Below, piece after piece: positions 31,434-38,846 of a stretch of DNA of 38,941 nt. The stretch spans positions 1 through 38,941 of the forward strand of contig JAUWZP010000009.1 in assembly GCA_030615265.1 (NCBI GenBank), written 5' to 3'. The notes under the pieces are model-generated. The model saw only the letters and a program-made list of their open reading frames with translations. It made no database searches and had not been told where the DNA came from. This DNA comes from Candidatus Bathyarchaeota archaeon (GTDB lineage: Archaea > Thermoproteota > Bathyarchaeia > Bathyarchaeales > Bathyarchaeaceae). Both the position numbers and the translations under genes were made by a program. Numbering within the stretch: position 1 is the stretch's first letter; each line of letters starts with the position of its first letter.

Positions 31434-32090
31434 ATGGGATTCACGTTGAGGCTAACCAGAACTTTATTCGTATTCCTCTTAACCTTAATCCTGTTTTCGT
31501 CCTTGGTAACTCTAGTCTACTTGCAGAGAAACCGCGTCTTCTCAGTTGCTGCTCCAACATTTCCATATAATTCATTAATTATCCCTGCACCTCTTGTTTC
31601 CAGAGTAGCACATTTCGACAAACCTCCTCCTCTTAACCAATCAACGCGGATAGAAGTCTACAATTTTGTCAAAGCGAATCCGGGAATTCACTTTAGAGGG
31701 ATTTGCAATTTTATGAGCCTCTCCATAGGAGTAGCACAATATCATTTAGGTCTTCTCACCAAGGCAGGATTGATCTCCTTCTTTCGCGATGGACGATATA
31801 AGAGATATTTTCATTCCAAAAAATTTGGGGAGAGTCAGATGAAAATAATTTCTCTCTTAAGACACAAAACAGCAGGAAAGATTCTATCCATCCTATCAGA
31901 GAGACAGCAGCTCTCTCATAAGGATCTGGCTTCAAGACTTAGGATATCCTCTCAAGCCTTGACGTGGCAGATAAATCGTTTAAGGAAAATGGGGCTTATC
32001 GATTTTGTGAGGGAAGGGATGAAAGTGAGATATTTCCTAGACCAAGAAAACGCTGCTATAGTGAAGAGGTGTCTCGATTTCATAAGTTAG
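31434..32090 (+). CDS. Membrane-anchored regulator with two winged-helix domains
   Basis: A 218-residue protein: one N-terminal membrane helix (~9-31), a ~40-residue linker rich in Pro, then two winged-helix units. The first (~70-128) has ARsR/MarR-like FRGICNFMSLSIGVAQYHLGLLTKAGLISFFRDGRYKRYF; the second (~135-210) has LSHKDLASRLRISSQALTWQINRLRKMGLI. This archaeal type of membrane-bound transcription regulator likely senses membrane state. It diverges from the FtsX permease gene 160 nt away, so that operon is the probable target. Confidence 0.8.
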   Translation: MGFTLRLTRTLFVFLLTLILFSSLVTLVYLQRNRVFSVAAPTFPYNSLIIPAPLVSRVAHFDKPPPLNQSTRIEVYNFVKANPGIHFRGICNFMSLSIGVAQYHLGLLTKAGLISFFRDGRYKRYFHSKKFGESQMKIISLLRHKTAGKILSILSERQQLSHKDLASRLRISSQALTWQINRLRKMGLIDFVREGMKVRYFLDQENAAIVKRCLDFIS

Positions 32091-32103
32091 ATGTGTGATA
32101 CTG

Positions 32104-32619
32104 ATGCCATTTACGCCGTTTCATTTAGGTCCAGCTTTGGGTTTGGGGCTTCCCCTTAGAAGGTATGTGCATGTGCCGACGTTTATTTTAGCTAACGTAA
32201 TAGTTGATGTTGAATCTTTCTTAGTACTTTTTCTCGGGTTAAGATATCCTTTGCATGGATATTTTCATACATTCTTGCTAGCGTTATTGACAGGTCTTAT
32301 TCTTGGTTATGCTATGTTCCTTCTTGAGAGATTTTTCCAACCGCTTTATAAAGTGTTCTTTTTGGAGACAGCTGATAATTTGAATGTAAAATCTTTCGTT
32401 GTTGCTGGTGCTTTAGGCACAACACTTCATGTTTTACTGGACTCTCCGCTTTACACTGACATACGCCCATTTTACCCCCTGACAATAAATCCACTGTATA
32501 ATCCCACTTTATCATTAGAAGTCTACAGTGTTTGTGTGTGGATGGGCATCCTCGGAATAATATACTATGCAGGCTTACTAGCCTTCTCAGCTTATAAAAA
32601 ATCACATCAAAAGGCTTAA
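32104..32619 (+). CDS. YdjM-like membrane protein (putative metal-dependent hydrolase family)
   Basis: About 171 residues from ATG 32104 (MPFTPFHLGPALGLGLPLRR), a start that matches the family; a GTG nine bases earlier is also open. MPFTPFHxGPAL, then NVIVDVE and HGYFHTFL, are the conserved His/Asp positions of the YdjM/LexA-regulated membrane hydrolase-like group. Four or five membrane helices (22-48, 58-80, 102-118, 143-167). It follows the winged-helix gene by 13 nt and may share its transcript. Enzymatic activity is unproven for the family. Confidence 0.75.
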   Translation: MPFTPFHLGPALGLGLPLRRYVHVPTFILANVIVDVESFLVLFLGLRYPLHGYFHTFLLALLTGLILGYAMFLLERFFQPLYKVFFLETADNLNVKSFVVAGALGTTLHVLLDSPLYTDIRPFYPLTINPLYNPTLSLEVYSVCVWMGILGIIYYAGLLAFSAYKKSHQKA

Positions 32620-32684
32620 AAACTCAGGCTATACTGCAGGAGAACATTCTTTAACAGATTTTCATGTAGGTCACGTGGTTTGGT

Positions 32685-32834
32685 ATGCAGTTCTTCAAGG
32701 ATTTCTTTCACTGTTCGAAACAAGAAGACGTAAAGCATGTATACTGTGGTAGATGCGCGCAAAAAATATCCCAACTGGGAAGAACTCTTTTTCCGTTAAT
32801 AGAGATTAACGGATGCCTAAAGCTACGGATGTGA
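32685..32834 (+). CDS. Doubtful 49-residue Cys-containing ORF
   Basis: An ATG-started frame (MQFFKDFFHCSKQEDV, then YCGRC near residues 21-25) that could bind zinc via Cys10, Cys22 and Cys25. It spans the GTTAA/TTAAC hairpin at 32792 and lacks a clear ribosome site, so it may be chance. Otherwise the 32620-32931 gap holds only that hairpin, a short GCGCGC tract and the promoter of the next gene (CTTTATGAG about 32 nt before the ATG). Confidence 0.25.
   Translation: MQFFKDFFHCSKQEDVKHVYCGRCAQKISQLGRTLFPLIEINGCLKLRM
32792..32813. repeat. GTTAA/TTAAC hairpin, copy 3
   Basis: TCCGTTAAT-AGAG-ATTAACGGA, nine perfect pairs with a 4-nt loop, preceded by TTTTT. A short GATGCGCGCA alternating tract lies at 32752-32761. 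Confidence 0.5.
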
Positions 32835-32931
32835 GAGAAACTCCATTGCATTTGCAATAAAGAGCGTCTAACATAACCAGGAGAATTAAGAGAAAACACT
32901 TTATGAGCTGCAATCGTCCATATTCCTTCTT

Positions 32932-34725
32932 ATGAGCCTAAAAGAAAACATTGCCTTGCAAATGGTCAATGACATGTTCACGAGTCGCACAGCGCTAATT
33001 TCATTCTTGAGAGAAAGACTGAATCTGAAGCTTCCTAAAAATACAAAAACAGACGAAGTGATAAAACACATTTTAGAAAAAGGTAAAGAACAAGAGTTTT
33101 GCCAGGTCATTTTCAAAGATATAGGATTTGATGTCAGAGTCGATAATTTTGAGGAAGCATATGAGATCTACAAACTTTGGTTTTTGTTCACCTTCTTCAC
33201 AGTGAAAGAATTGGTTCAAATGGCAGAGGAACTTAGCAAGCAACAAACTAAGTGGAAGTTTAGAAGGAGAAACAGAAAGTCGCTGATTCAATCTATCATA
33301 GGAAATGCAACCGTTGAAGAAATCGAAGATTATGTCCAGAAAATAATTCGAAATAGGGAAATTCCTCGGATTCAAGCGAACAAGTTGGGGTGGATTTTAG
33401 GGCCAATAGGTCTTCTAAGGTCGACTGTTCAAAGAAAGCCCACTGTGATAGAAGACATGACAAAATTTCTGCTCAGACACGTTGATTATCCATCTCCATA
33501 TTTAGAATTCAAGGAAAAAGCCAAAGACAAACTTGACTTAACGATAAATAAACACGATCCGTTACTAAAAGAGAAAATATGCCAACTTATCTTAGCAACA
33601 CTAAGTGATGAAGAAATCTCTGAAATTTTCAACCAGCTCATTGATAAGGGTATCGGGAATATTCTATCCATCGAAAGATACTGGAATTTCGTCGCTACTC
33701 CCTTCGGTGTTTTCGAGCCTCCATATTCCGGAGAAAAGAACCTCGCTAAGTTAATTCTTAGAACATTCCGGGAAGAGGAATTACGTCCTCAAATAGAAGG
33801 CAGTGGACCTATAGAAGATCTGATACAGCAAAAATGCATAGTCGAGCCTCCAGATAAAATCTTGACGGAGTTTTTCGGTTCCGGACCTTACTTGACCAAA
33901 CTTGCCAAAAGAATCGGTTTGGTAGGTCTCCGTAAAATCGAGAATGAGAAGATATTCATACAATCAATACTCCTAAAACTTGGCTTTGACGTGCCTCCTG
34001 AACTTGAGAGTATAGTCAGCTTAGCTTCTAAATTACAAGGACATCTCAAAGAAGTTAAAAGCGGAGCCACGCTGGCTGAAGGTAAGTGGAATGCCGTTTA
34101 CAACTTTTTGGAAAGGATTTTGGAGGATCTTGTGCTGTTTCATGGAAGTGTTTTGCATGAACGAAAACTGAGGGGACTCGAAGAAGAGAAGCGGGAAGTA
34201 GAGATAAAGAACTGGATCAGAAAAACCTTCAAATTGAAGAAGCAATTCGACTACTTGACTCTTGGAGATCTGTGTGCATTGTTGGTAAATATGAATCGAT
34301 TCTCAAAGACTAATAGAAGGGTTCAGGGACTTATGAGCAAAATATTCATGCGAGTTCATTTTGTCAAAGAAGAACACCTTCAAGAATTGGATTTCATAAA
34401 AGGATGCCGAACAGAACTAACCAAGATACACCGGAAACGATGGAAGAAAAAATGTGAACAAAGGGAGGTTTTGGAAAGACTAACCGGCCTTTTAAGAGAA
34501 TGGATTTCTGAAAAAGGGCTATCAAGAACGTATCCACACGCAATACGACTTAAGGAGGAAGTGACAACTGAATTTGGTGTAAGGTACTATACAGTTGTTA
34601 ATGAAGAAGGGAGAGTTCTAAAGCTAAAGACCAATGAATTGATTATGGCAGAGGATATCTGGTTCATGATTGGACGAAACGACATGTTCCCAATTGACCC
34701 TGTTCTTGTAAAGAAATATTGGTAA
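32932..34725 (+). CDS. Large helical protein of unknown function
   Basis: A 597-residue, highly charged, mostly helical protein with no recognised domain, no membrane segment and no signal peptide. Several sections look like degenerate repeats of a helical unit with pattern (I/L)L..L.(D/E)EE(I/L)...(F/L) (around 90-130, 205-235, 275-300). A coiled-coil-like KR/E-rich stretch lies at ~415-440. The last ~60 residues turn beta-rich (VRYYTVVNEEGRVLKLK). TATA-like element 32 nt upstream suggests a leaderless mRNA. Isolated from annotated neighbours; large single-gene proteins of this kind in archaeal accessory regions can be defence or surface-associated, but that is not shown. Confidence 0.7.
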   Translation: MSLKENIALQMVNDMFTSRTALISFLRERLNLKLPKNTKTDEVIKHILEKGKEQEFCQVIFKDIGFDVRVDNFEEAYEIYKLWFLFTFFTVKELVQMAEELSKQQTKWKFRRRNRKSLIQSIIGNATVEEIEDYVQKIIRNREIPRIQANKLGWILGPIGLLRSTVQRKPTVIEDMTKFLLRHVDYPSPYLEFKEKAKDKLDLTINKHDPLLKEKICQLILATLSDEEISEIFNQLIDKGIGNILSIERYWNFVATPFGVFEPPYSGEKNLAKLILRTFREEELRPQIEGSGPIEDLIQQKCIVEPPDKILTEFFGSGPYLTKLAKRIGLVGLRKIENEKIFIQSILLKLGFDVPPELESIVSLASKLQGHLKEVKSGATLAEGKWNAVYNFLERILEDLVLFHGSVLHERKLRGLEEEKREVEIKNWIRKTFKLKKQFDYLTLGDLCALLVNMNRFSKTNRRVQGLMSKIFMRVHFVKEEHLQELDFIKGCRTELTKIHRKRWKKKCEQREVLERLTGLLREWISEKGLSRTYPHAIRLKEEVTTEFGVRYYTVVNEEGRVLKLKTNELIMAEDIWFMIGRNDMFPIDPVLVKKYW

Positions 34726-34795
34726 GGTAGAGACTTCCGTTACTTAGTGTTAACAGCAAAACACGCAAAAGGTAGAGCCAATATAGTGAGGGAAT

Positions 34796-34945
34796 ATGAC
34801 AGAGAGCGAACTTGAAAAAGATCCGGAGTTTAAACGTTGGATCGAGAAAGTTGGAATGAAATGGAGAGACTACCTTCAATCGGAAGAAAATGTTAAGCGT
34901 GAACTACGAGACGAGTATAGACGAGCGCATGGCATTCCATACTAG
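34796..34945 (+). CDS. 49-residue charged protein
   Basis: Short frame from ATG 34796 (MTESELEKDPEFKRWIEKVG, ending YRRAHGIPY) with GTGAGGG a few bases upstream. The protein is predicted helical and rich in Glu/Lys/Arg, with the look of a compact, conserved archaeal small protein rather than noise. It follows the 597-residue gene by 70 nt. Function unknown. Confidence 0.5.
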   Translation: MTESELEKDPEFKRWIEKVGMKWRDYLQSEENVKRELRDEYRRAHGIPY

Positions 34946-35008
34946 GGTTAGGTAAACCACAAAAAAAAGGGGAAGATGAAGCTGAAAAGAGAAAGGAGAA
35001 GCTGCCCT

Positions 35009-35230
35009 TTAGATGAACACTTCTATGCCTTGTTTCTTTGCTTCTCTTCGGATTCTATGAAAGTGATATACGGTTACGCCGAGGACACTCCACAATCCAA
35101 TGTTCGCGAGGAAAGCCCTAACCGGATTTCCCTCTCCCAAAGGGAAATACATCAGTAGGAAGCCTAAGAGCAGAACGACAATTTCGAGGCGTTCTATTTC
35201 TCTCAGTTTGGCTATGACTTTTCTGTTCAT
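35009..35230 (-). CDS. Small two-helix membrane protein
   Basis: 73 residues with a charged N-terminus (MNRKVIAKLREIERLE), two hydrophobic helices at ~17-31 and ~38-57, and a basic C-terminal helix (HRIRREAKKQG). It starts 12 nt after the secreted-protein stop on the same strand and is the last member of the three-gene unit. No family recognised; probably a membrane partner of the upstream gene products. Confidence 0.65.
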   Translation of the reverse strand: MNRKVIAKLREIERLEIVVLLLGFLLMYFPLGEGNPVRAFLANIGLWSVLGVTVYHFHRIRREAKKQGIEVFI

Positions 35231-35241
35231 GGCGTTATCAC

Positions 35242-36444
35242 CTATATGGGGCCGTCTATTGGCGTCTTCATGTTGTAGCCGTTGATTTCGAAGGTGAAGT
35301 AGGCGACTTCGTCGATGTTTGGAACGGTGAATCTTAGGTCTATCGTTTGCTCCGGGATCAAGTCAACTCTTGCGTCGTCGTCATGTAACAACATTTCCTT
35401 TATGTCTCCAAGCTCGCTGTGGGCCGCTTTTGTTAGATGCGTCTCGTGCATTTCACCATCAGAGCCCACTACGTAAAGTTTGACGTTGTCAATGTGGCTT
35501 GTAAACTCGTCGAGTTCCCTGAGAGACAGCTTGTAGGAGTTTTTATCCGGCACAAGTGTTTCTCCTATTGTATGTTGAAGGGTTATGTCTGAATCGGCAT
35601 GAATATTCAGGAGTGCTTCTTCAACGTATTGTGAACCATCCCAAACAAACAATTTTGGACATCCGCCGCCGCCATAGCCGCCGCTACCAGTATCCACGCT
35701 GGAGCTTGTGTCACCTTGTTCGACAGTGAGCCTGCAATCGGTGTCTGCAGGGACGTCATCGCCTATGCAGAAGCCAATTGTTTTTCTTCTTGTAGGTGGA
35801 TCGGATACCACATGCCAATATAGGTCAAAGATAACCCAGATTAGAACGTGATGCCCCTCGTGAGGTTGCGCGGCGTCGTTTGGCACTCCCATGCTCCCAG
35901 CACCTTCCGCGTATGTTGAACCCCACAGCCAATTGTCATTGTAATCAACTACTAAATGGCTTAGATGCATATATGTTCCGTCGTCCACTGGATATTTAGT
36001 GTAATCTGCTGTGAACGATGAGTCAGGAGTAGAAACGGTAGCGCCAATACTGACTGGACCATAGCCTCCAGTTAGCGACCACGAAACTTTCCATCCACGC
36101 TGTTCTACTGACACTGGATACCACCTCTTCCACGTCACATAGTTAATGTCTCCACAAGTGTCGTCTCTGAAATAAACCGAGACGCTAAAAGCTGAGGGCC
36201 ACACATGGACCAATATAGGTTCCCACCAGTCTTTCTGGCTGACATAGAATTTTATTGCGAATTCTTCGCTTGCGGTTGGGTATGTGGGATCGAATGGCAC
36301 TATCGGAAAGTATTCAACGTAGACTTCGCATTCATCATCAACGTATCTTTCATAACCACTTGAAACAGCAGAGACAGGGTTCGTTTGGAAAGCTATTGTT
36401 GTAATCACTAATAACGCTAACAACAATAGAGCAGTTTTCTTCAT
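35242..36444 (-). CDS. Secreted beta-rich protein with signal peptide
   Basis: About 400 residues from ATG 36444, which overlaps the upstream stop as ATGA and is preceded by GGAGGATGAG. A Sec signal peptide (MKKTALLLLALLVITTIAF, cleavage likely after VSA) leads into a beta-rich ectodomain (~25-255), a short Gly-rich linker (SGGYGGGG) and a C-terminal domain beginning CPKLFVWDGSQYVEEALL, a pattern found in archaeal and bacterial surface proteins with propeller or adhesion-like domains. No C-terminal membrane anchor is visible, so it is likely released or held by the two neighbouring membrane proteins. Confidence 0.8.
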   Translation of the reverse strand: MKKTALLLLALLVITTIAFQTNPVSAVSSGYERYVDDECEVYVEYFPIVPFDPTYPTASEEFAIKFYVSQKDWWEPILVHVWPSAFSVSVYFRDDTCGDINYVTWKRWYPVSVEQRGWKVSWSLTGGYGPVSIGATVSTPDSSFTADYTKYPVDDGTYMHLSHLVVDYNDNWLWGSTYAEGAGSMGVPNDAAQPHEGHHVLIWVIFDLYWHVVSDPPTRRKTIGFCIGDDVPADTDCRLTVEQGDTSSSVDTGSGGYGGGGCPKLFVWDGSQYVEEALLNIHADSDITLQHTIGETLVPDKNSYKLSLRELDEFTSHIDNVKLYVVGSDGEMHETHLTKAAHSELGDIKEMLLHDDDARVDLIPEQTIDLRFTVPNIDEVAYFTFEINGYNMKTPIDGPI

Positions 36445-36911
36445 ATTTTTCTCATCCTCCATTTTTTGAGGGGTTCTCTTAAAGACTGGATGGCGAAAAC
36501 CCATGCAATTAGTGTAACAATATTAATCGCCCAAAGAATTCCATGTTCTAACTGTGTACGCCGAAAATCCGGATAGTATCTCACCTGAAGGAAATAGAAA
36601 TCGTCGAAGAACTTTATGGTTATATCATAGCTTTTTGAAGGATTAGAAACGTTCTTTAGCCAGGAATAGGCTGAATCATATTTTTCAATCTTCATACCAG
36701 TGCGGATAGTGTCACATGCGATGACGTAGTCCATGACCCTTACTCTGAAATCATTATCTTCCGTCACATCTACATAGTCGTTTGGAATTTCCCATTCTGA
36801 CAATTTATAGGCGTTCAAGAACATGGACGACGGAATGTAGTGGAATTGGTAGTTATAGGCTACAACCGTAAGAGTTAAGGAAGCCAAAAGCATTAGATTA
36901 CCAATCTTCAT
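36441..36911 (-). CDS. Membrane protein with extracellular domain, first gene of the surface operon
   Basis: 156 residues: an N-terminal signal/anchor (~3-20), an extracellular alpha-beta domain of ~100 residues, and a C-terminal membrane helix (~124-143) with basic cytoplasmic tail (REPLKKWRMRKI). AGGGG precedes ATG 36911. The stop overlaps the start of the secreted-protein gene by 4 nt. No family recognised. Its 5' leader contains three hairpins. Confidence 0.7.
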   Translation of the reverse strand: MKIGNLMLLASLTLTVVAYNYQFHYIPSSMFLNAYKLSEWEIPNDYVDVTEDNDFRVRVMDYVIACDTIRTGMKIEKYDSAYSWLKNVSNPSKSYDITIKFFDDFYFLQVRYYPDFRRTQLEHGILWAINIVTLIAWVFAIQSLREPLKKWRMRKI

Positions 36912-36938
36912 TTTTTCAACCCCTTTTGTTCTCTTTCT

Positions 36939-36988
36939 GCCCTTCGCTTAGGGCCAGGCGGTGACACGCCTCTAGAGTAGTCAACTCT
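36939..36988 (-). promoter_or_regulatory. Three-hairpin leader upstream of the surface operon
   Basis: Read on the minus strand: AGAGT-n5-ACTCT (36974-36988), AGGCG-n6-CGCCT (36956-36971) and GCCCT-n6-AGGGC (36939-36954), followed by a purine-rich stretch and the SD of the gene at 36911. The first two are enclosed by a short GCC/GGC helix. A TTAATAGTTTAAG element near 37000 could be the TATA box. Structured 5' UTR is inferred; it matches no riboswitch class I know. Confidence 0.4.
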
Positions 36989-37092
36989 GGCTTAAACTAT
37001 TAACGGCAACCTATTATTTTGTAGTTTCAGAAGTTTATTAAGGTTGTGTATGTTTGGGTATAAGTGTGGATAATGTAAATGAGGAGATGATG

Positions 37093-37260
37093 ATGAAAGA
37101 GAACGAGATGCCAAAGAAAAGAGTTTATGCAACGATTCGAGAGGATTTAGTTGAGTGGATGGACCAGGAAGTTGAAAAGTTGAGGTTTGCCTCTCGAAGT
37201 CACGCCATAGAATACGCCTTAGCCAAATTGAAAGAGGGGAAGGACCGCAAAGAGGGCTAG
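37093..37260 (+). CDS. Ribbon-helix-helix (CopG-like) DNA-binding protein
   Basis: About 55 residues with the RHH layout: strand KKRVYATIREDL, helix VEWMDQEVEKL, turn RFASRSHAIEYALAKLKEG. Of three consecutive ATG codons, 37093 has GAGGAG at the best distance; a longer frame opens with TTG 37054. It lies head-to-head in position with the tail of an integrase remnant (8 nt apart, convergent), so it may belong to a decayed mobile element. Confidence 0.75.
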   Translation: MKENEMPKKRVYATIREDLVEWMDQEVEKLRFASRSHAIEYALAKLKEGKDRKEG

Positions 37261-37268
37261 TCTTTCAG

Positions 37269-38011
37269 TTAGGTAAAGCTCTCCGAAAGTCTTTTGTCAA
37301 CTTCACGCTTTACAGCGCGCAGCTCCTCTAAGGAACGGTTAACCTCTTCGTATTCTGTGTGAATTTGTTTCCGTAGCTCCTTGAGTTCTCCTTTTAAAGG
37401 GTTAAAGAAATCACTGATTACTAACTGCAGCTCTTCTTTCGTAAGTGCCTTAAGGAATTCAATGATCTCGGTTTTTTCTGAGGCTATGATCTTGTCAAGT
37501 GGCATGGTTTTTCGTTCAACCATTTTGGAAGCTTGCTTCCTTGTTAAGACTACGCCACAACGCGCACAGAAACGGTGAGTGGGAGCGTTTTCATGGCCGC
37601 AACGCCAGCATTCTTTTGGTGCCAAAGGTGAAGGTCCTAGCTTCTCCGGTTCCATAGGCTTCTTACCATGCGCTTTCAAATATCGTCGTCCAGATCTTTT
37701 CCGGCTAGGTGTATGTATACTGCTGCCATTCCGCTTGAAGGTGTCCATCCGGCAAGAACCTTCAATTTCTGTTCTGGTAAGATCTTCGCCCATTCTGTTA
37801 GGCTTGCATGACGTAGATAGTTTGGTCGCAAGGGCTTCTTTAAACCGGTCCTTCGCTTCAACCTTTTGATTAATCTGTAAAGTCCGTTATACCCTAGAGC
37901 TTGTGGGATCCCCTTTTTAACAATCCACAAAGGGCTGGATCGGCCGCGCATTTTTTTGGGGTGTAAGTTTCGGTTAATACGCAGTAACAGAATCGTTAGG
38001 ATTGCAAGCAA
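37269..38011 (-). pseudogene. Frameshifted remnant of a tyrosine recombinase with zinc ribbon and coiled-coil tail
   Basis: The upstream frame (38011-37676) carries the catalytic C-terminal part: YNGLYRLIKRLKRRTGLKKP, LRHASLTEWAKILPEQKL, LAGWT and the nucleophile in VYIHLAGKDLDDDI, then a stop. The downstream frame (from ~37683 to 37269) resumes at LKAHGKKPMEP and continues with a zinc ribbon (CWRC...CARC) and a coiled coil. A single missing T in the ATTTG run near 37680 explains the break. The first catalytic Arg and whole N-terminal half are absent, so it is a remnant. The frameshift itself could be a sequencing error. Confidence 0.75.
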
Positions 38012-38060
38012 ATCACAAGTGCTTCATTTCCCATGCCGGTTGGCTGCGCGCGAAAAAAGA

Positions 38061-38068
38061 ATTTAAAT
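38061..38068 (+). promoter_or_regulatory. TATA box of the methyltransferase gene
   Basis: ATTTAAAT preceded by the purine-rich GAAAAAAG (BRE). It lies ~27 nt before ATG 38093, which predicts a leaderless transcript and decides that start over the ATG at 38033. Confidence 0.6.
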
Positions 38069-38092
38069 CTTGGATTTTTCCTAAATGTTTCT

Positions 38093-38776
38093 ATGCACAA
38101 GGGTACCTATTACCGAGAGAAACTTTCAGCTGACAGACTCCTTAGATGTTATGAAATAGCTCCTCCAAGGATCAAACAATATCTTAATGCAGAAATACAG
38201 TTCGTCATTTCCAACCTTAGAAATACTGGTTTGGTTCTCGAACTCGGATGCGGCTACGGTAGAGTTATGAAAGCGATATCCCAGTTTGTTTCATGGATTA
38301 TTGGAAACGACATTTCAAAGGAAAGTTTAGACCTTGTGACATCATACATGGAAGATTGCCGAAACTACGCCGTATTCTTGATGGATGCATCTCAGATGTC
38401 ATTCCGTTCTTGTACTTTTGACGCTGTGGTTTGCATTCAAAACGGCATATCCGCATTTAGAGTTAACAAAAAACATCTCATCGCTGAATCTATAAGAGTG
38501 ACAAAAGATAATGGAGTTATTCTCTTTTCAAGTTATTCACCGAAAGCATGGCAAGCCCGTCTGAAATGGTTTAGGAGGCAATCACAGTTCGGCCTTATAG
38601 GAGAAATAGATAAGGAGAAATCGCACAACGGAACAATTGTGTGCAAAGATGGTTTCAAAGCTACAACCATTAGCAACGGTCAATTCGTTGAGTTGTTCGA
38701 CGCATTTGATTTGAACGCCTCCATCATTGAAGTGGACGAATCCAGCATCTTCTGTAAAGTGATTAAAGAGAAATAG
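38093..38776 (+). CDS. Class I SAM-dependent methyltransferase
   Basis: About 227 residues from ATG 38093 (MHKGTYYREKLSADRLLRCY). SAM-binding motif I ELGCGYGR is at ~50-57, motif II GNDIS near 71-75, an acidic/Asn stretch LMDASQMSFRSCTFDAVVCIQN gives motifs III-IV. The C-terminal beta part ends in FCKVIKE, typical of small-molecule methyltransferases of the Methyltransf_11/25 kind. The 38033 ATG would add a Cys/Lys-rich extension overlapping the promoter and is rejected. Substrate unknown. Confidence 0.88.
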   Translation: MHKGTYYREKLSADRLLRCYEIAPPRIKQYLNAEIQFVISNLRNTGLVLELGCGYGRVMKAISQFVSWIIGNDISKESLDLVTSYMEDCRNYAVFLMDASQMSFRSCTFDAVVCIQNGISAFRVNKKHLIAESIRVTKDNGVILFSSYSPKAWQARLKWFRRQSQFGLIGEIDKEKSHNGTIVCKDGFKATTISNGQFVELFDAFDLNASIIEVDESSIFCKVIKEK

Positions 38777-38781
38777 CCTAT

Positions 38782-38846
38782 TGCGCGCGCAAGCTCTGCA
38801 GAACTCTTCGGTTAATGGCGCTTAACCGAAATGCGCGCGCGTATAT
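38782..38846. repeat. Composite repeat: GCGCGCGC tracts around a GTTAA/TTAAC hairpin, copy 4
   Basis: TGCGCGCGCA (38782-38791), then TTCGGTTAA-n6-TTAACCGAA (38807-38830, nine perfect pairs), then ATGCGCGCGCGTATAT (38831-38846). It follows the methyltransferase stop by 5 nt and could serve as a terminator, but no T-tract follows directly. The remaining 95 bases end with a minus-strand frame KEKTPKKK-stop from the edge to 38914, possibly the tail of a gene beyond the window. Confidence 0.5.

Noticed and set aside
38033-38092. N-terminal extension of the last methyltransferase from ATG 38033
   Set aside because: The TATA box at 38061 lies inside it, and the family-like sequence begins after ATG 38093.
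16749-38846. A CRISPR array formed by the recurring short palindromes
   Set aside because: Copies are kilobases apart, differ in length and have no regular spacers; no cas genes are present.
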